Shown: one piece after another, positions 23,101-38,100 of the stretch | How the letters are laid out: every line of letters starts with the position of its first letter | Numbering within the stretch: the first letter of the stretch is position 1 | From: Leptidea sinapis | Lineage: Eukaryota > Arthropoda > Insecta > Lepidoptera > Pieridae | NCBI RefSeq assembly: GCF_905404315.1 | Contig: NC_066304.1 | Span: 7,440,001-7,504,000 of the forward strand | Direction: 5' to 3' | Length of the DNA: 64,000 nt | Program-made: the position numbers and the translations under genes | Notes under the pieces: model-generated | The model's input: only the letters and a program-made list of their open reading frames with translations | What the model was told of the DNA's origin: nothing | The model's database searches: none

Positions 23101-26100
23101 AAGTGTTTGGCAAAAAACAAGAAGGTCTATTGCGCGTTCGTTGATCTAGAAAAGGCCTATGATAGAGTGGTGAGAAATGAATTTTGATCAGCATTTTCCG
23201 TGAACCGTGTGAGCAGCATCTTCATACGAGCATTGCAATCTCTTTATATTCTTAAAAGAGAATGAAAGTGGTTGAGAATAAATGAGTTACTCGTCAAATG
23301 TTTTCTCTAAGCTGATTGACTTGCGTCTTCGACCGAGGAGTTGCAGGATATAGTAACTGCTAGGAGTGGAGCTTTTTTTTCACACAAAATAGGTCGATGT
23401 CGATTTCCAAAAAATATCCTGTGAATTGAACTAGTTCTGTTTCTATCACAATGATTTGATTTAATTTACAATTAAATTTCAATTTCTAGGGCTCAAATAA
23501 TATTCCTGGCGCTGTATCACATGAGCAAGGTTCAGTCAGCCATGAGCCATAGAGGTTACTTCCACTACAACACACACATTAGCGCTTTTATAAGTCGGCA
23601 TTGGAATTTATTGTTTGAACAGTTCTAGTAAGTATTGACGTTTATCACGACCATTGACGTTTGAGTATGTTTGTTGCATCATTTTACATATTATATTGTA
23701 GTTGAAATGATTTGTAGATCGATGGAAATGTAAATCTTGATATAAAAGAGAGGCAATGCGTTTCTTGCTACTTCTTCTCATTAGCTCAACCCTTTACGAA
23801 GTAGCGGTAGATTCAATAAGAAAATATTTTTTTGACATTCATAAGTGTCATTTCCGTGACCTACATGAATAAAGTTGTTTTGATTTGATTTATTTTATTA
23901 AAATGGTAATGACTGTCTTGTTACATTAAAAAATAATATTATTACCTATTGGTAATAATATTATTATATGGTAAATCCACTTAACCTGTTTATCATCCAA
24001 TTTCAAATGTTATGTTGGGCTTAAACTTCACATTGATTACCTAATACTGCTATTAATTCTGTATGGTTTTGTTTCTTATCATAATTCAGGATTATTTAGC
24101 AAATGGCAAAAATTCTTTAGAATAAATTTTATAATAATTTATATATAATATCCTTGTGTATATTATCCTTAAAACCAAAAAATTAATGAAAGTACAACCA
24201 AACTTTCTGCCAAATCAATAGTTAATAACAGAAGGGAGTTCCTACCAGTGGGAGGCTCTTTTGCACCGGATGCCGGCTTGATTATGGGTACCACAACGGC
24301 GCCTTCTTTTGTCGTGAAGCAGTAATGTGTAAGCATTAATGTGTTTCGGTCTGAAGGGCGCATTAGCTAGTTAAATTACTGGGTAAAATAAGACTTGACA
24401 TCTCATGTTTTAAGGTGATACGACCGCAGTTGTAGCGTTGCTCAGAATTTTTGGGTTTTTCAATAATTAGCTGTCAATAATCTGAAGCTGTCCCAATATA
24501 CCTGATAAGCCATTCTCATCACCTCATATTGGAACGCGTGAATTGCGATTTCCAAACAAACTTTATATTGCTGGTAATCTATAATACGTCGTCCCATTGA
24601 CAGACAGCGTGGACGGATAAGGTGAGTTACCGTTGATAAGTTAATTGGGACAGAAAAGTCAATGATATTCAAGATTTTTATCTCAAGTAATAGATAGACT
24701 GAATATTGGGAACGGCTGTTAATAAGCTGGCAAACACCTGTGATTTTTGGTGATCAAAGAGAGAATGGCTGTTAGTAATCATATAATATGTTACCTGTAC
24801 ACTGATATAGAGCTAGCGAGCACATAACATATAACTTGATTATTATTTCAGCAAACAGAAGAAAAATTGGGTCGGCACAATTGCTGGTGCACTTTCTATA
24901 TACAGGGAGACATTCTTTGAGTCTGGCTCATCACAACTCACAGAACCGGGCTGGTGGAAACTCAAGCATAACTTCTCACCAGCTGTTGCTTCACATCTCA
25001 GTATGTTTTAACAAAGTACAATTTAGATGTTTTTGCACCATAAAGAATTTATATCTTGTGTTGTGTAAACTAGTATGGGGTTCTGGTAACAGAGCCTGTT
25101 ATCCCATTATAGGGACAAAACATCAGACCTAGAGAAATGTGCATATCCCTTCAGGGATATAGAGTCTGTGAACATAATTATTTATATTCTTTTACAACAA
25201 GATCCCAGAAAATGTTCAAAACAACAGTATTACAATATTCAAAAGAATTGTTAAAAAACGTTTATGTGGTAAAGGTTACTATAACATAAATATAGGTTCG
25301 AATCCCGGTAGGTGCAAGCATTTATATGATGAATATGGATGTTTGTTTCCGAGTCATGGATGTTTAAATGTATTTATGGATGATTATATGTATGTTTATA
25401 TGAATTTATGTATGTTTAAGTAAGTATATTGTATTAAATATATCATTGTCTTGTAACCCATAACACAGGCTATATATGCTTAACTTGGGGCAAGATAATT
25501 TGTGTAAAAAGTGTGTCAATATTATTATTATTATTATAAATGACTTTCTTAATGACCCCGCAGATTGGGAATGCCCATGGGAGCCCTCAGGTTATTAAAA
25601 AATAAGTTTAATTTTTTGATGAAAAAAAAAAACCCGCTCAGTTTGTTGCGCCCATTCTTCTAAGGTCTGAGGCATTCTTTTTCGAATGCGTGGTAGTTTT
25701 TGACTATCAATAAGTGATGTCACATTCTATTTTGAATAAAAATATTTGAAAATATCTTATTACTTATACTTACTATTTAAAAAGAGACAATATCTGAAAC
25801 AGTCCTTTTCCTGTAAATATAATAAATATTTCCATTTTGAAAGCCAACACAATATATACGAGTATATAAGTTGATTAATTAACTAATTGATTCCACAGTA
25901 CATGAGTATCCACTGCTAAAGCCTCGAGCGCAAGCACGATTCAATATCGCCAACCAGTCGCACTTCTACAGAAAAGCTATTGAATTAGGTGAGTAACAAT
26001 TCTATTTCCAGTTACCACACATTACCCAATGAGATTTTACTGATAGTGACATTGATCGATGCCGTCATAAATTGCTGTACTAAAAACATTAAAACATCAC

Positions 26101-29100
26101 GAGATGTACGAAACTTAAATAATTTATACGTCTTTTTTTATTTTATGGTAAAGGAGGAAAAACGAGCGTACGGGTAACCTGGTGTTAAGTGATCACCGCC
26201 GCCCAAATTCTCTTGCAACACCAGGGGAATTACAGGATTGTTGCCGTCCTCAAGGAAGGTGTACGCATGTCGTATCGTCCCGGAAACACTGCACAAGGAA
26301 GCTCATTCTACAGCTTTCTAGTATGTGGAAGGAAACTCCTTGAAAACCGCACTGTGGAAGAACGCCATAGGCATGACAACAGCCCAGGTTTATTACTTTG
26401 GTGTGCATCACAGCTAGGTGTTACACTCGCGATTTGATAGTCACTTTGTTTTAGTGTGTGTCCTGTATTGCTTTGATAAATGATATATATGATGTCATGT
26501 CGCTCTTGTAAATTATTTAGTGTAATAAGTTAATGTAGTACCTACTTTTGAGTAATGTGATCACACCTTTTATTCCGATTGACAATTAGTGGTTTATACT
26601 AGACTTACGAAGAAATAAGTATAACTTTAGCAAATAAATTACTTACTTGTATGTAACTGGCTAGTATCGTATTCCGTCAAAAATTTAATAGAAGGACAAA
26701 AAGTTAAAGATGTAGTTGGACTATGTTATGGTCTATGTTCGTAAAACATGAACAACACTTTGGAAAGAGGTATTCATAACAATTTACTGCCCGCATATTT
26801 TAACGTACTAAGATACTTTACGAGAAGGTTTAGTATATAATATTAAAATCAATCAAATCAAAATCACTTTATTCATTTACGTGATCTATCACGGAAATGA
26901 CAATTATGAATGTCAAAAAAACATTTTTTTTTTCTTATTGAAATCTATCACTACGTCGTAAAGAGTTGAGCTAATGAGAAGAATTAGCAAGAAATTCGTT
27001 GCCACTCTTTTACATCAACATTTACAGCTTTTTTTAAATCATTTCAGTTACAATATAATATGTAAAGTGATGCAACAAAAACATTCAAACGTCAAATACT
27101 CAAGGCCTTACACGAGTAAGTCAAAAAAATAAAAGAAATGTAAATTAATACGTAAAAAACAAGAGTAATTGAGAACAGTAGATGCATCAATCCACACACA
27201 CCGTAAATAAATAAATAAAGGTATTTCGCGACCATTTTATTAGCCTCATATTGTTCTGTATAGTGGTTACTAAAGAAATCATAGATTTTTTTTATATTTT
27301 TATATATTGTGTTTATTTATGGTCAGGTTATGGACACTTACTCAACAAGGAAATGCAAACTGAAGCGCCAACGCCGACCCGCGCTCCGTCCAACAAGAGG
27401 AAACTCGAGATGACCGACTATGAAATTAAACCTAAACATATCTACAAGGACAGGTATTGAATCTAGTCCCAAATTACTAGAGCGGGCTTATGATGGCTAC
27501 TTTCTGAGTAGATTAAAGACACATTAATATTAAGGAACTTTGGAAATAGCCAAGTCATCTCGACTGGAACTTCTACAGACAATTAAAAACCTATACAAAT
27601 GATTTGAGTTTTCTTTAAATTTTTTAAAGTCTTTGAATCTCGTGCCAGATTTTGGCGAGACAACACGTCCTGAGGATGCCTCGTGTAGAGGCGAAACACG
27701 TGTCGAATTGTTTAAAGACAAATATTGGCGGAATTAACACTAAAGAAAACTCAAATCATTTGTATAATTATGGATTTGCGCAAAGTAACGCCTACTTCAA
27801 TAATTTTTTTTTTAATTAAAAACCTTACAAATCGCTTTCTCATGATCTTATCTCTAACCAAACATTTCTATAGCACCTAATAGAAAAAAGTAGCATTTTA
27901 GCATACTTTTTTAGTAAACTTAATCTAGTGATAAACTGCATCTGCCTATATCAGTGACCATAGATATGATTTATTTCTCAATGAATGGAGATTAAATATA
28001 TGTTATAATATATATACGAGTAGTATATTATTGGGGTTACTTAAGTATGACATAACCCTTTTGGCGTACTGGCTACTTTAGAATCAAATAAAATGATGGT
28101 GTGAATTGTAGTGCGGCAGCCCTGACTCGTCAACTGGTCTTCACCATTATTACTCCAGGATAGCGCAAAACATCACACGGCTCGAGGAACCAGTGGGAGG
28201 CTCTTTTGTACCGGATGCCGGCTAGATTATGGGTACCACAATGGCGCCTATTTCTGCCGTGAAGCAGTAATGTGTAAGCATTAGTGTGTTTCTGTCTGAA
28301 GGGCGCCGTAGCTACGGAACTTACTGGGCAAATGAGACTTGACATCTTATGTCTCAAGGTTGAAGTGTCTCTCAGAATTTTTGGGCCTTTCAATAATCTT
28401 GAGCGGCGGTGCATTGTTATGGGCAAGGCGTATCAAATACCATCAGCTGAACGTCCTGCTCATCTCGTCTCTTATTTTCATAAAAAAAAAAGTTTTAACT
28501 GACATGTTAAAAATAATATACTCAAGAGGCAATACAAAATGCCTTCACAGACTTTGTTGAGTTCAGGTCACCAGTGTCCAGACACAGATAAAGAGGGTAA
28601 ATATTTGGATTGAATAAATAAGTTTTACCTTACATCAAAAATTTTGAATTTTACAGTACATACAAATCGGCAATTTCATAATTTAACTCCCAATATTGGG
28701 ACTTCAGGAATGTTGTCTAATTAATTAACAAATATCTGGACGACCGAGCCTTGCTCGGATTTTTAAGAATGTACAAAACTTGAACAAAAAAAAACTAATA
28801 GGACATCTGGATTCAAACCGGGGTCTTCTGATTTCCGGATCACCCTATGTCCCATCTGAGCTATTATAGTCTTGTATATAGTGGCGAAATTTACCTTTGT
28901 ATTCTAATGTTATTCAATCAATCAATCAAATTCTTTATTTGCGTATAAACATGGTATCTTACAATGGTATAATCTTACAGTTTCACATGTTACGCCAGGC
29001 TTAACTAGGCATGCAAATTAATTTAATACAGTAAATAGTATAAGGTAAATAACACATAACAAGATTACTTAGATGATATGTCTACATGTCAGAAACAATA

Positions 29101-32100
29101 AATATTAATTATCATAATACTAAAATATAATACAGAATTACATACTCACATAATAATAAAATAATAACAGACTCACATAATAATAATAAATATTGTATAA
29201 TTAATTATTAACAAAAAGTTTCACATTTTAGGTATGACATTACTCGCGTTCAGAAATTCATTTATCGTATAAAATAGTCTCTCACTTAACCAGTGTTTAA
29301 GTTTTTTCTTAAAAGTCTTTTATTTAATAATTTTAAATTAATGGACTATAAATAATTTTAAAATAATTCAAGTTTATTGTATATTCTGACACTCATAGCA
29401 AGACAACTCTTGTCATACTGCAAGGTCAGTGGGATTTCGTCGAAAATTAGTCTATTTGGATCCCGGCGGTTTCTTTGAGGGTTAGTGTCACAAACATTCT
29501 TGAATAAATCACTATTAAATTTCACAAATACACACAGTTCATAGATATAAAGACAAGCAAGTGGTATTAGTCCAAGGTTTCCAAACAGAGGTCTGCAAGA
29601 CTCATCAGGTGGCACGTTGCAAATAGCTCTCACACATTTTTTTTGCGATATAAAAACCCTAGAAATATTTGTACAATTACCCCACAAGAACAGTCCGTAA
29701 CGCAAAACAGACTCAATGTAAGCGTGATAAGCTAATAACGTTGTTTGTAAACAAGTAACTTTTTTTATTTGCCGAAGAGCATAAACAATATTGTTACTTG
29801 TTTCTCATTAAAAAATCGATAAAACTAATTTTTTTGATCGATTTATCGCCCCCGAAATCCCCTGTATACTAAATTTTATGAAAATCGTTGGAGCCGTTTC
29901 TGAGATAAGATATTACTGAACGTGACCAGCACGCGACCTAGCGTTTGTGGGGCATTTTATTTATGAAAAATTTTAAGGCGATTTTTGATAACAATATTAA
30001 AATATCGACGAACATATAATATATGAAATCTCAGATACTTTTAAGTATTACAGATTGGAATAAACAGTAAATTATAATAATTTGAAATTTGACCAATTGA
30101 CACGAGAGTGAGTCAGGGATTGGAAATAAATCCTCTTAAAGGAACGAGTTTTTATTTGCGTTCACTTTTTGAACTTGCACTTCGCCGGTCTGCCGCTGTT
30201 CCTCATGTCGATGGCGGTGCCTTCAGCAGATCACACCGCACAGAACACTAGTTCTCTATCTTCTACTTCTCCTGAATCACTTTCCACATTTCACTACTTC
30301 TTCTTCTCTTCCCTTTTCACTTCCGAGTCTGAACTAGAGGTGCCGTAGGCCACGGTTAGTACGGCTTATACCCCCGGATCTGTTTTATTTTCAAAGTGAT
30401 TCTCTTCCATTCCATCATTAAATTAAAATTGTACTAGAAATTTCTTTTAACTATTTTTATTCTACACATTTTACATCCTCTTTTCTCTGTTCGATTTGAT
30501 CCTGAAATTATTAGAAATTTCCTTTAAGTATACAAAACCCAAAAAAATCTTAATTAATTAAGTATTTTTAAATTTCTATAATTTACTCTACTATCTAGTC
30601 AAATAATTTGTCGATGTAGGTAGTTTAAGTTTTTCATATACACAGAATATGTTACTCCTATCAGCTCTTATCCATCATACCATCATTTGCTTAATCGCTT
30701 TTTTGAAATTGAATAATAGTGTTTTATACATTTTTCTGAGACCTCTACCTTATAATCAAATCTTAACACAGTAATGTCTCAAGCATTTTGTTGTTTGTAG
30801 TCAACTGGAGGGAACATCTCTGGAAGAGGAAGCGGAAGAAGACGCTCCAGAACTAGAAAGCCTGTTCGCTGGCAGAGAAATGGCGTTAACGCCCTACGTA
30901 GCACAGGTATATATACCTACACAATATATTATGTAGTCAAATGTGCCGTGTATTGCTAGATGTACAATGACCTGTCCAATCCTGTCGGTCAAGAGAGGTC
31001 GGGTTTGTGATTAGTAGAGGACTATCAGAAAATTGTGAAGTTTTAATCACCCGTGTGATCACTACTGATATATTTCAGAGCGACTCGTCGAGCGTGCAGT
31101 CGTTCCGGCAGTCCACGATCTACGACTCAGATAACTCGCTCAAGATGGAGCAGATCTCCGACGAAGACAAGCTGAAGAAGTCCAAGAAACAAGACGAGAA
31201 GCCCTACACTAGACGCGAGACCTTTTTTTCATCACAACCCAATTCCGTCGACTCGCCTTGGCTGCTCCCAGTGACCCACAAGCCCGACGGCCTGGTGCCG
31301 CTCACGGAGTACGAGGAGATCCAGCTCCTGAAGAACGTCGAGGGTCTGATCGCTAAGGTCAAAGATGTGGAGAAGAGGACGTATCTCAGCAGATTCCGAG
31401 CCAAGTTGGCGCTGCGTAGACTGAAACGGCATAAACATTTACCCAACTTTGATATTGATAGGTCAGATTAACTTAGATTTTATTAATGGTCCTGTAAATT
31501 GTAGTTCCATGTTATTTTTAATCCCCCACACAAATATGGGTGTTATAAGTTTGACGTGTCTGTCTGTAATCGTAACGCCATATTTAATGTATCTATTTTT
31601 ATGCGGTTGTTTTTATTTGAATTTGAAAGCGGATGTGACAGATATTCTTAGTAAATATGCCTGGATCGGAGTCTTAAAGAAATGTTTTTCTTTTGCTTTA
31701 AATAATTCTCAGATTGAACCATTCAGTAAATGGAGAATGCGATTTAGACTTAAAAGGAAATTTCAACATGGAGGTTGAAACATGAATATACAAATGAGAT
31801 GAATTTGAATGACTTTTCGGCTCTCGACAAATGGAAATTTCTTACGAAATTCTGTCTTAAGTGCACGAAGCAGCATCAGAGTGCAGTATAAAAATGCATA
31901 CCGTATTCTGATGAGACTGCCCAAATATTGCAGTGCGTCGGGCATGTTTGCCGACGCCAGAGTCCCCGATTATTTCGCAGTAATAAGATCACGAGTTGCT
32001 GCTTTTTGGTCTTGCATTCTCGAATTCGAAAACGAAATTCTCAGTGTATGCTCTAGGCACCCAGAGAATCCTATACTCCATTACTGGCTTTCGGTACATC

Positions 32101-35100
32101 GTGACATTAACCGGAAATAGTATTATCAGTACATTACTTTTTGTACGAACCCCCCTTTGGGGCAATTTTAGTTTTAAGTTATTTAATTATTAAGTACTGT
32201 GATGTATACAATTTTATTTTTAAGTACATCTTATTCTATTTTATTCAATTTACTGTAATGGGTTTAAAATGCCTGAAATAAATGACATATTATTATTATT
32301 ATTAGTGGTCATCAAAAACTGGTTTTATCGTAGAAAATATGTTTTTTTGCCAATCTATATATAAATTCCCTGAAATATTTGAAATTTTTTTCTTAGGTCT
32401 GTGAAAGTTCTGGGCGGCTACACCACAGAGGAGAAGAGCACCGTCCTTAACGTGGACCGCGTTCTCGACCGCTTCCAGAGATCGGTAAGTATTACTCGCG
32501 TACACTCGTTCGCGAGGATTAAAAAGGATTCCATTGTGTTCTTATTTTGCAATATAAAGACTATGTCACTGCTTTTTTGCTACAATTGCCAGCCATCTAT
32601 ACCGATTCTGCACATACATATACCACAAATTTAATACACTAAAAAATCCACTACAGTAGTAAATTTGCCATGATGCTGTGATTTATGTAACAATTTCGGG
32701 GAAATATATGACGGTGAGATGGCAACAATTTGGGCTATTCTCTCTACTCAACTCGACTCATGTTAATCGCAGTCGCAATTTAGGCTGCAAAAGCGAAACT
32801 TCGGTATAAGTAATGACTGAATTACTTTAAAAAAATGTTTTATTTTACACATTCATAGATCACATTATAAATCAACATTTATTAGTTTTCACATCCAACG
32901 GCAGTGTATTGTTAGTACAAGATCCCACTGCTCAATTCCGCAGGTATCTGTTTTTTTTTGGTAAAACTAATTTTAAAATATATGCGCGATGGGTTGCCTG
33001 TAATAAAAATAGTTTCAATTACCTGTAATTAATTTCAGTATATTTAATTTGCTGATATAAATTGCAACCATCTGTTTTTTAATTAATTGAGTTAAATTAA
33101 TAATTTTTACGTCTAGTTACGTATTATTGTGCTCGTTACATTAACGTATTATTTTAATAAATTTTGTGTAATTTTAAAGGAAATTATGTAAAGGATTGAA
33201 AAAAGATATATTGCCAGCTCTTAGTCAGCCTCCCTCAAGGCCCATTAATAGTAGTTTTGTCAAAAAAACCTGGAGAATCGAGTAGTGGGATCTTAAGCTA
33301 CTATGACTAAAGTTAAAAGTTATGAACAATGCGTGACTCGAACCCACGACCTCTCGCGTTCCGCGCGAGTGATTTTCCATCTGAGGTAACCGTTCGAGTG
33401 ACGTATCGTTATAAAATCTTGTATGGTTTGTTCAACTATCAGGTTGTGGCTTCATCTACAGGATCTACTTTACAGTTGATATCATGCTCAACCCCAAATA
33501 TATACATATTAGGAAACTGACTTGATGTGTCGCTCTTGCAAATCTAAACAATATGTTATGTTTCTAAAGTGATAACCCTCACTTCTTCGATTAATACACA
33601 AATAATAAATAAATATTTTATTTGTGTATTAATGCCAAAAGTGAAAACGTAACAAATTGTTGTTGTAAAGGTTATGTTAAAATACGACTCGTGTTACTGA
33701 TACTGCACGACTATATTATAACTTTTTTTGAGGTCAGATCAGCGGTTCGATAGCGCGGTTGTAGAATGCCAGACATAAATGTGACGTGGGTAAATTTCCC
33801 CTGGTCTGATGTTTTTGAACCTAATGAAATACCAATATTTTGTGTCGTAGTACCTGATAGACAACCTGAGCGGCACGATAGCCAGCACCAACTACGGCAC
33901 CCTGCTGCTGTCGAGCGCGGAGGCAGCGCCCTTCCGCTCGTCGTACTCGGGCGTCACGCTCAAGCCCTACATCCGGCGTGACGCCCAGACCACGCCCCTC
34001 TGGTTGCGGCTCATGGACGAGTTACGCACCAGGACTCACAAGTTAGTACATCACATTCACCACGAGTTTAGAAAGTTTCAAAAGCGTATTAGTCCGGTCA
34101 ATTTAGACCTAAAAATGAGAGTGAAGTTACATAAAGTCCCAACAAGCTGAAAATCAGTGAAATTGTTCAAAACATAATTATAAACAATGTTTAAAAGTTC
34201 CCCATCAATCCCGTGTATGGATATTTTTTTATTCAAGGTCAAAGGTCAAAATATAAGTGTAAAAGTTGTTATCGTCATAATATGCACACGTTTCCACACC
34301 AACTATGAGGTAGTGTACTTAGCGCGTTTTTTATAACTTTTTGAATCGTTATATCTCAGAAACGGTAGCTCGTAAGAAAAAAAGTATTCATACATTTTTT
34401 ATAGATAATTTTATGATCTACAATTGTTGTTCGAGGTACTTTTATGATAAAACTTACCGTTTTCCTGAAAATCGCGAAAAACTCATTTTTTTGACCTTTG
34501 ACGTTGAATAAATTTTTTTCCATACACGGGAATGATGGGGAACTTTTAAACATTGTTTATAATTATGTTTTGAACAATTTCACTGATTTTAGCTTGTTGG
34601 GACTTTATGTAACTTCGAATGTCTAAATTGACCGGACTATACTGCCATATGAGGCCCCACAACACGATATTGTCTCTTGATACACTTTGGCTGATATCTT
34701 GACTCCCTTTTCACAAAAATTGAGCTTTGTGACTCCTTGAAAAGACACCTCCACCGAACCATGACTGTCGTGTGACTAACCTAACATAACTTTTATGTAT
34801 TTTTTGGCATCTCTCAATATAGATTGTGATTAAAATAATTTTGTAAAATGCAGATATTGATTTAAAAATGGTGGAAATTAGTTTCTTACTTTTTCTCACT
34901 AAAGTTCTACCTTCTGCGACGTATCCATCTTCCGAAGTTTCGAGTTATAATAACATTTTACGTCATAAGTGCGTGTGAACATTTGAAACATCAAACAAAG
35001 AGCTCCGAAAAAAACTCTCCACATGTTATAACTAACAAACTGGTATGTAGTATCTGCTAATTGTCTGATCTTTATAAGCTGCTTAGCTTAGCGTATGCTT

Positions 35101-38100
35101 TGGAATGAAGTAAACCCTTTGTTCCAGAAATAACCCGGAGCTCGAAGTACCGGAGCGTGCCACTCTAGATTACTCCTACATCCGACCGCACCACGTGGCC
35201 GCGCTCAACCGATTGTGCGCCACGCACTTCTGGCCCGGCATCGACCGTGAGTATTATTTGAGGCACATAGCGCAAAATTGACCACATTTTTTTAGGTTTT
35301 AGACGAAGTGACGAAATTATTTAAATTGATAGACAATAAAAAAAATACACTAGCTAAAGCACCGTTCAAATTGAAACACAAACACATTTTACAGCTTGGT
35401 GGCCGAAAAAGGCTCCGCTGAGAGGCACCCATTCATTAAAATGCATCAACCAGCTATGTCGTACTAAGTAAGGAATGTAAATATAATTTTTTACTTGTAT
35501 TTATAATATAAAAGAGATATTTCCTCTAGAAGCGAGTGGCCAGAGGCATTATCTCTGCATCCGCAGTTATTTTGAATTGAAAATTTCTTTAGCATTGTTG
35601 TGGTTTGAAAGTCGATGAAACGAAAAGACATAAATTCATACGATTTAACGTGGTAGAAAATGAGATAGGAAGCATTATACAGTGTTTCTTATGTTCGTGG
35701 TTCTCTTTGTGCTTTTTTGTATAACAAAAAACAACACGACGTTCGGCTGATGGTAATTGATGGTATGAAACTGTAATAAAAATGAGTACACGATATTCAG
35801 TGACAGAGTCGCTGCAATACCCCGAGTTCAGCTGCGTGGTGACGTACAAGAAGCTGGTGGTGGGTTGCGCCCTGTTGGTGCCCCACGCGGCCGCCGGCGA
35901 GGCCTACATCTCGTTTGTGCTGACGAGGCCAGAGTGGCGCCGCGCTGGCATCGCCACCTTCATGCTGTACCATCTGCTGCAGGTTCGTGAGTGGTGACAG
36001 TCTACATAACCTCGGAACTGGCTACCCTAACATTTTGAGGCCAGCACTCTAACACTTGAGGTATCAGTACCAGTGGGAGGCTCCTTCGCATAGAATGTCG
36101 ACTGGATTATGGATACCACAACGATGCCTATTTCTGCCGTGAAGCAGTCATGTGTAAACATTACTGTGTTTCGGTCTGAAGGGCGCCGTAGCTAGTGAAA
36201 TTACTGGGCAAATGAGACTTAACATCTTATGTCTCAACGTGACGAGCGAAGTTGTTGTGCCGCTCAGAATTTTTGGGGTTTTTTCAAGAATCCTGAGCGG
36301 CAATGCATTGTAATGGGCAGGGCGTATTAATTACCATCAGCTGAACGTCCTGATCGTCTCGTCCCTTATTTTCATAAAAAGGTCACGTATTTACACGAAA
36401 TCACTTGTTGTCATGCCACAACATGATTTGGTACTTAGAACTCACCACCTGTGCTGTCACTGCGTAATCATCTTATGGCAAGTTTTTCAACACAATAGAT
36501 CCTAGGATTTAAGTGCATTTTTATCCCCAAATCATAATAAAATAAAAAAAATTATTATTCATTTATTATTAAACACAAATAGTCTCAGAAACTTTTTTGG
36601 ATTTATTTCTATTATATATATTTTATCCTCTAGTTTACTCAATATAACAAAATACTTGAAGGATTTAAGATTACCCCCTATTCAAGAGCGAAACTGAACT
36701 AAGTGTCGTTTTCAAACATGAAATAAATACAATTACCTTATTCCAGACGTGCACAGGACAGGATGTTACACTACATGTGTCACCGACAAACCCAGCGATA
36801 TTTTTATACCAAAAATTTGGATTTAAGGTAACCCACCCATTTCATTAATTTCTGTATAATATGTGTGCATGTTGTCTAAAACCTTATAATGAACATAATA
36901 TAGGTTCTGCCCATGGCTATCGATATATTTAATTTATAGTAATATGATGGTATGGTAGCACCGGAGCTGTTTTTGAATTCATGTGTATGTTGAAAACATG
37001 GTGAGAAGAACCTACACACTAGAGTGAAGAAAAAATGAAAGATTTTCATAATTTTTTTCTTTTGACAAAACAGCATCTGTCAGGTCAGCTGTAAAAAATA
37101 AAATATTAGTCCCTGGTTCAAGTCCCAGTAAGTGCCAACATTTACATAATTAATGTGTTTGCTTTTTCGAGTCATGGATGTTTATTTGTATTTATGTATG
37201 TTTAAGTATTGTATTAAATATATTATTGTCTTGCAACCCAGTAGGGTATGCCTAATTCGGCATGATAATTTGTGTATAAGTGTATTACATTGTGCAAGCA
37301 AAGTTCAGTGTCACAGTGTGGATATCTGTACCCAGTAATGTCACCTTTGTTCACCTTGTTATTAATACTTCATTTTAATTGACACCCAAAGGAACTTCTT
37401 TTGGAGTTGAGTAACAGTGAAAGCTCACTAAAACAAAGCTGAAAGAGAGGAGAAAATAGTTGTCTGTTATTTGTTGTAACAAAGTTATTATAAAGGTTAG
37501 GTTTGTGTGAATGAAGCATTAATAAGATGAATTACACATGAACTTGGATAGGCAACTTATAACACATAATGTTAATTTCTTATGACAGGTTAAATTTTAT
37601 GAATTGTTGATGATAAATGGAATATCCAAATTTATACAGAATTAATAAATGTTACACACAAGTTGACAAATATAACTAAACAGGAGTTTGTTATACTTTA
37701 GTTAATACACTGGCCTTCAAAAGTAAGTAAGTAAATTGGGATAACGTTTTAAGTTCACAAGATATACTTTCGAAATAAAAAGGACTCCAAAGAGAATTTA
37801 ATTTTGTACATAAAAACTTTATAGTCGGTAACCTTCTTTTAAGAATTGGCTGAAAAAAAACTTCAAAAACAAAACCATTCCTTTTTCAAAGTGGACGTTT
37901 CCGAATTACAATTTTACCATTCATATTTTTCTTTCTGTTTTAAATTTTTTTCAAGATCGATGGGTCTTGTTTTAAAAATTTATGCTAAAAAGCACATAAC
38001 ATTTATTTATCATGCCTCTTTCAGTTGAAGAATGTGCTAGGATCATGGCTTTCCTGGAACTAGGCATCAGTATGTGTCACACTGCAAGAATGGTGGGTGT

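Noticed and set aside
33332..33400. tRNA gene in Kat14 intron 8
   Set aside because: There is a T-arm-like segment, but I could not build matching acceptor and anticodon stems. It was treated as a SINE head.
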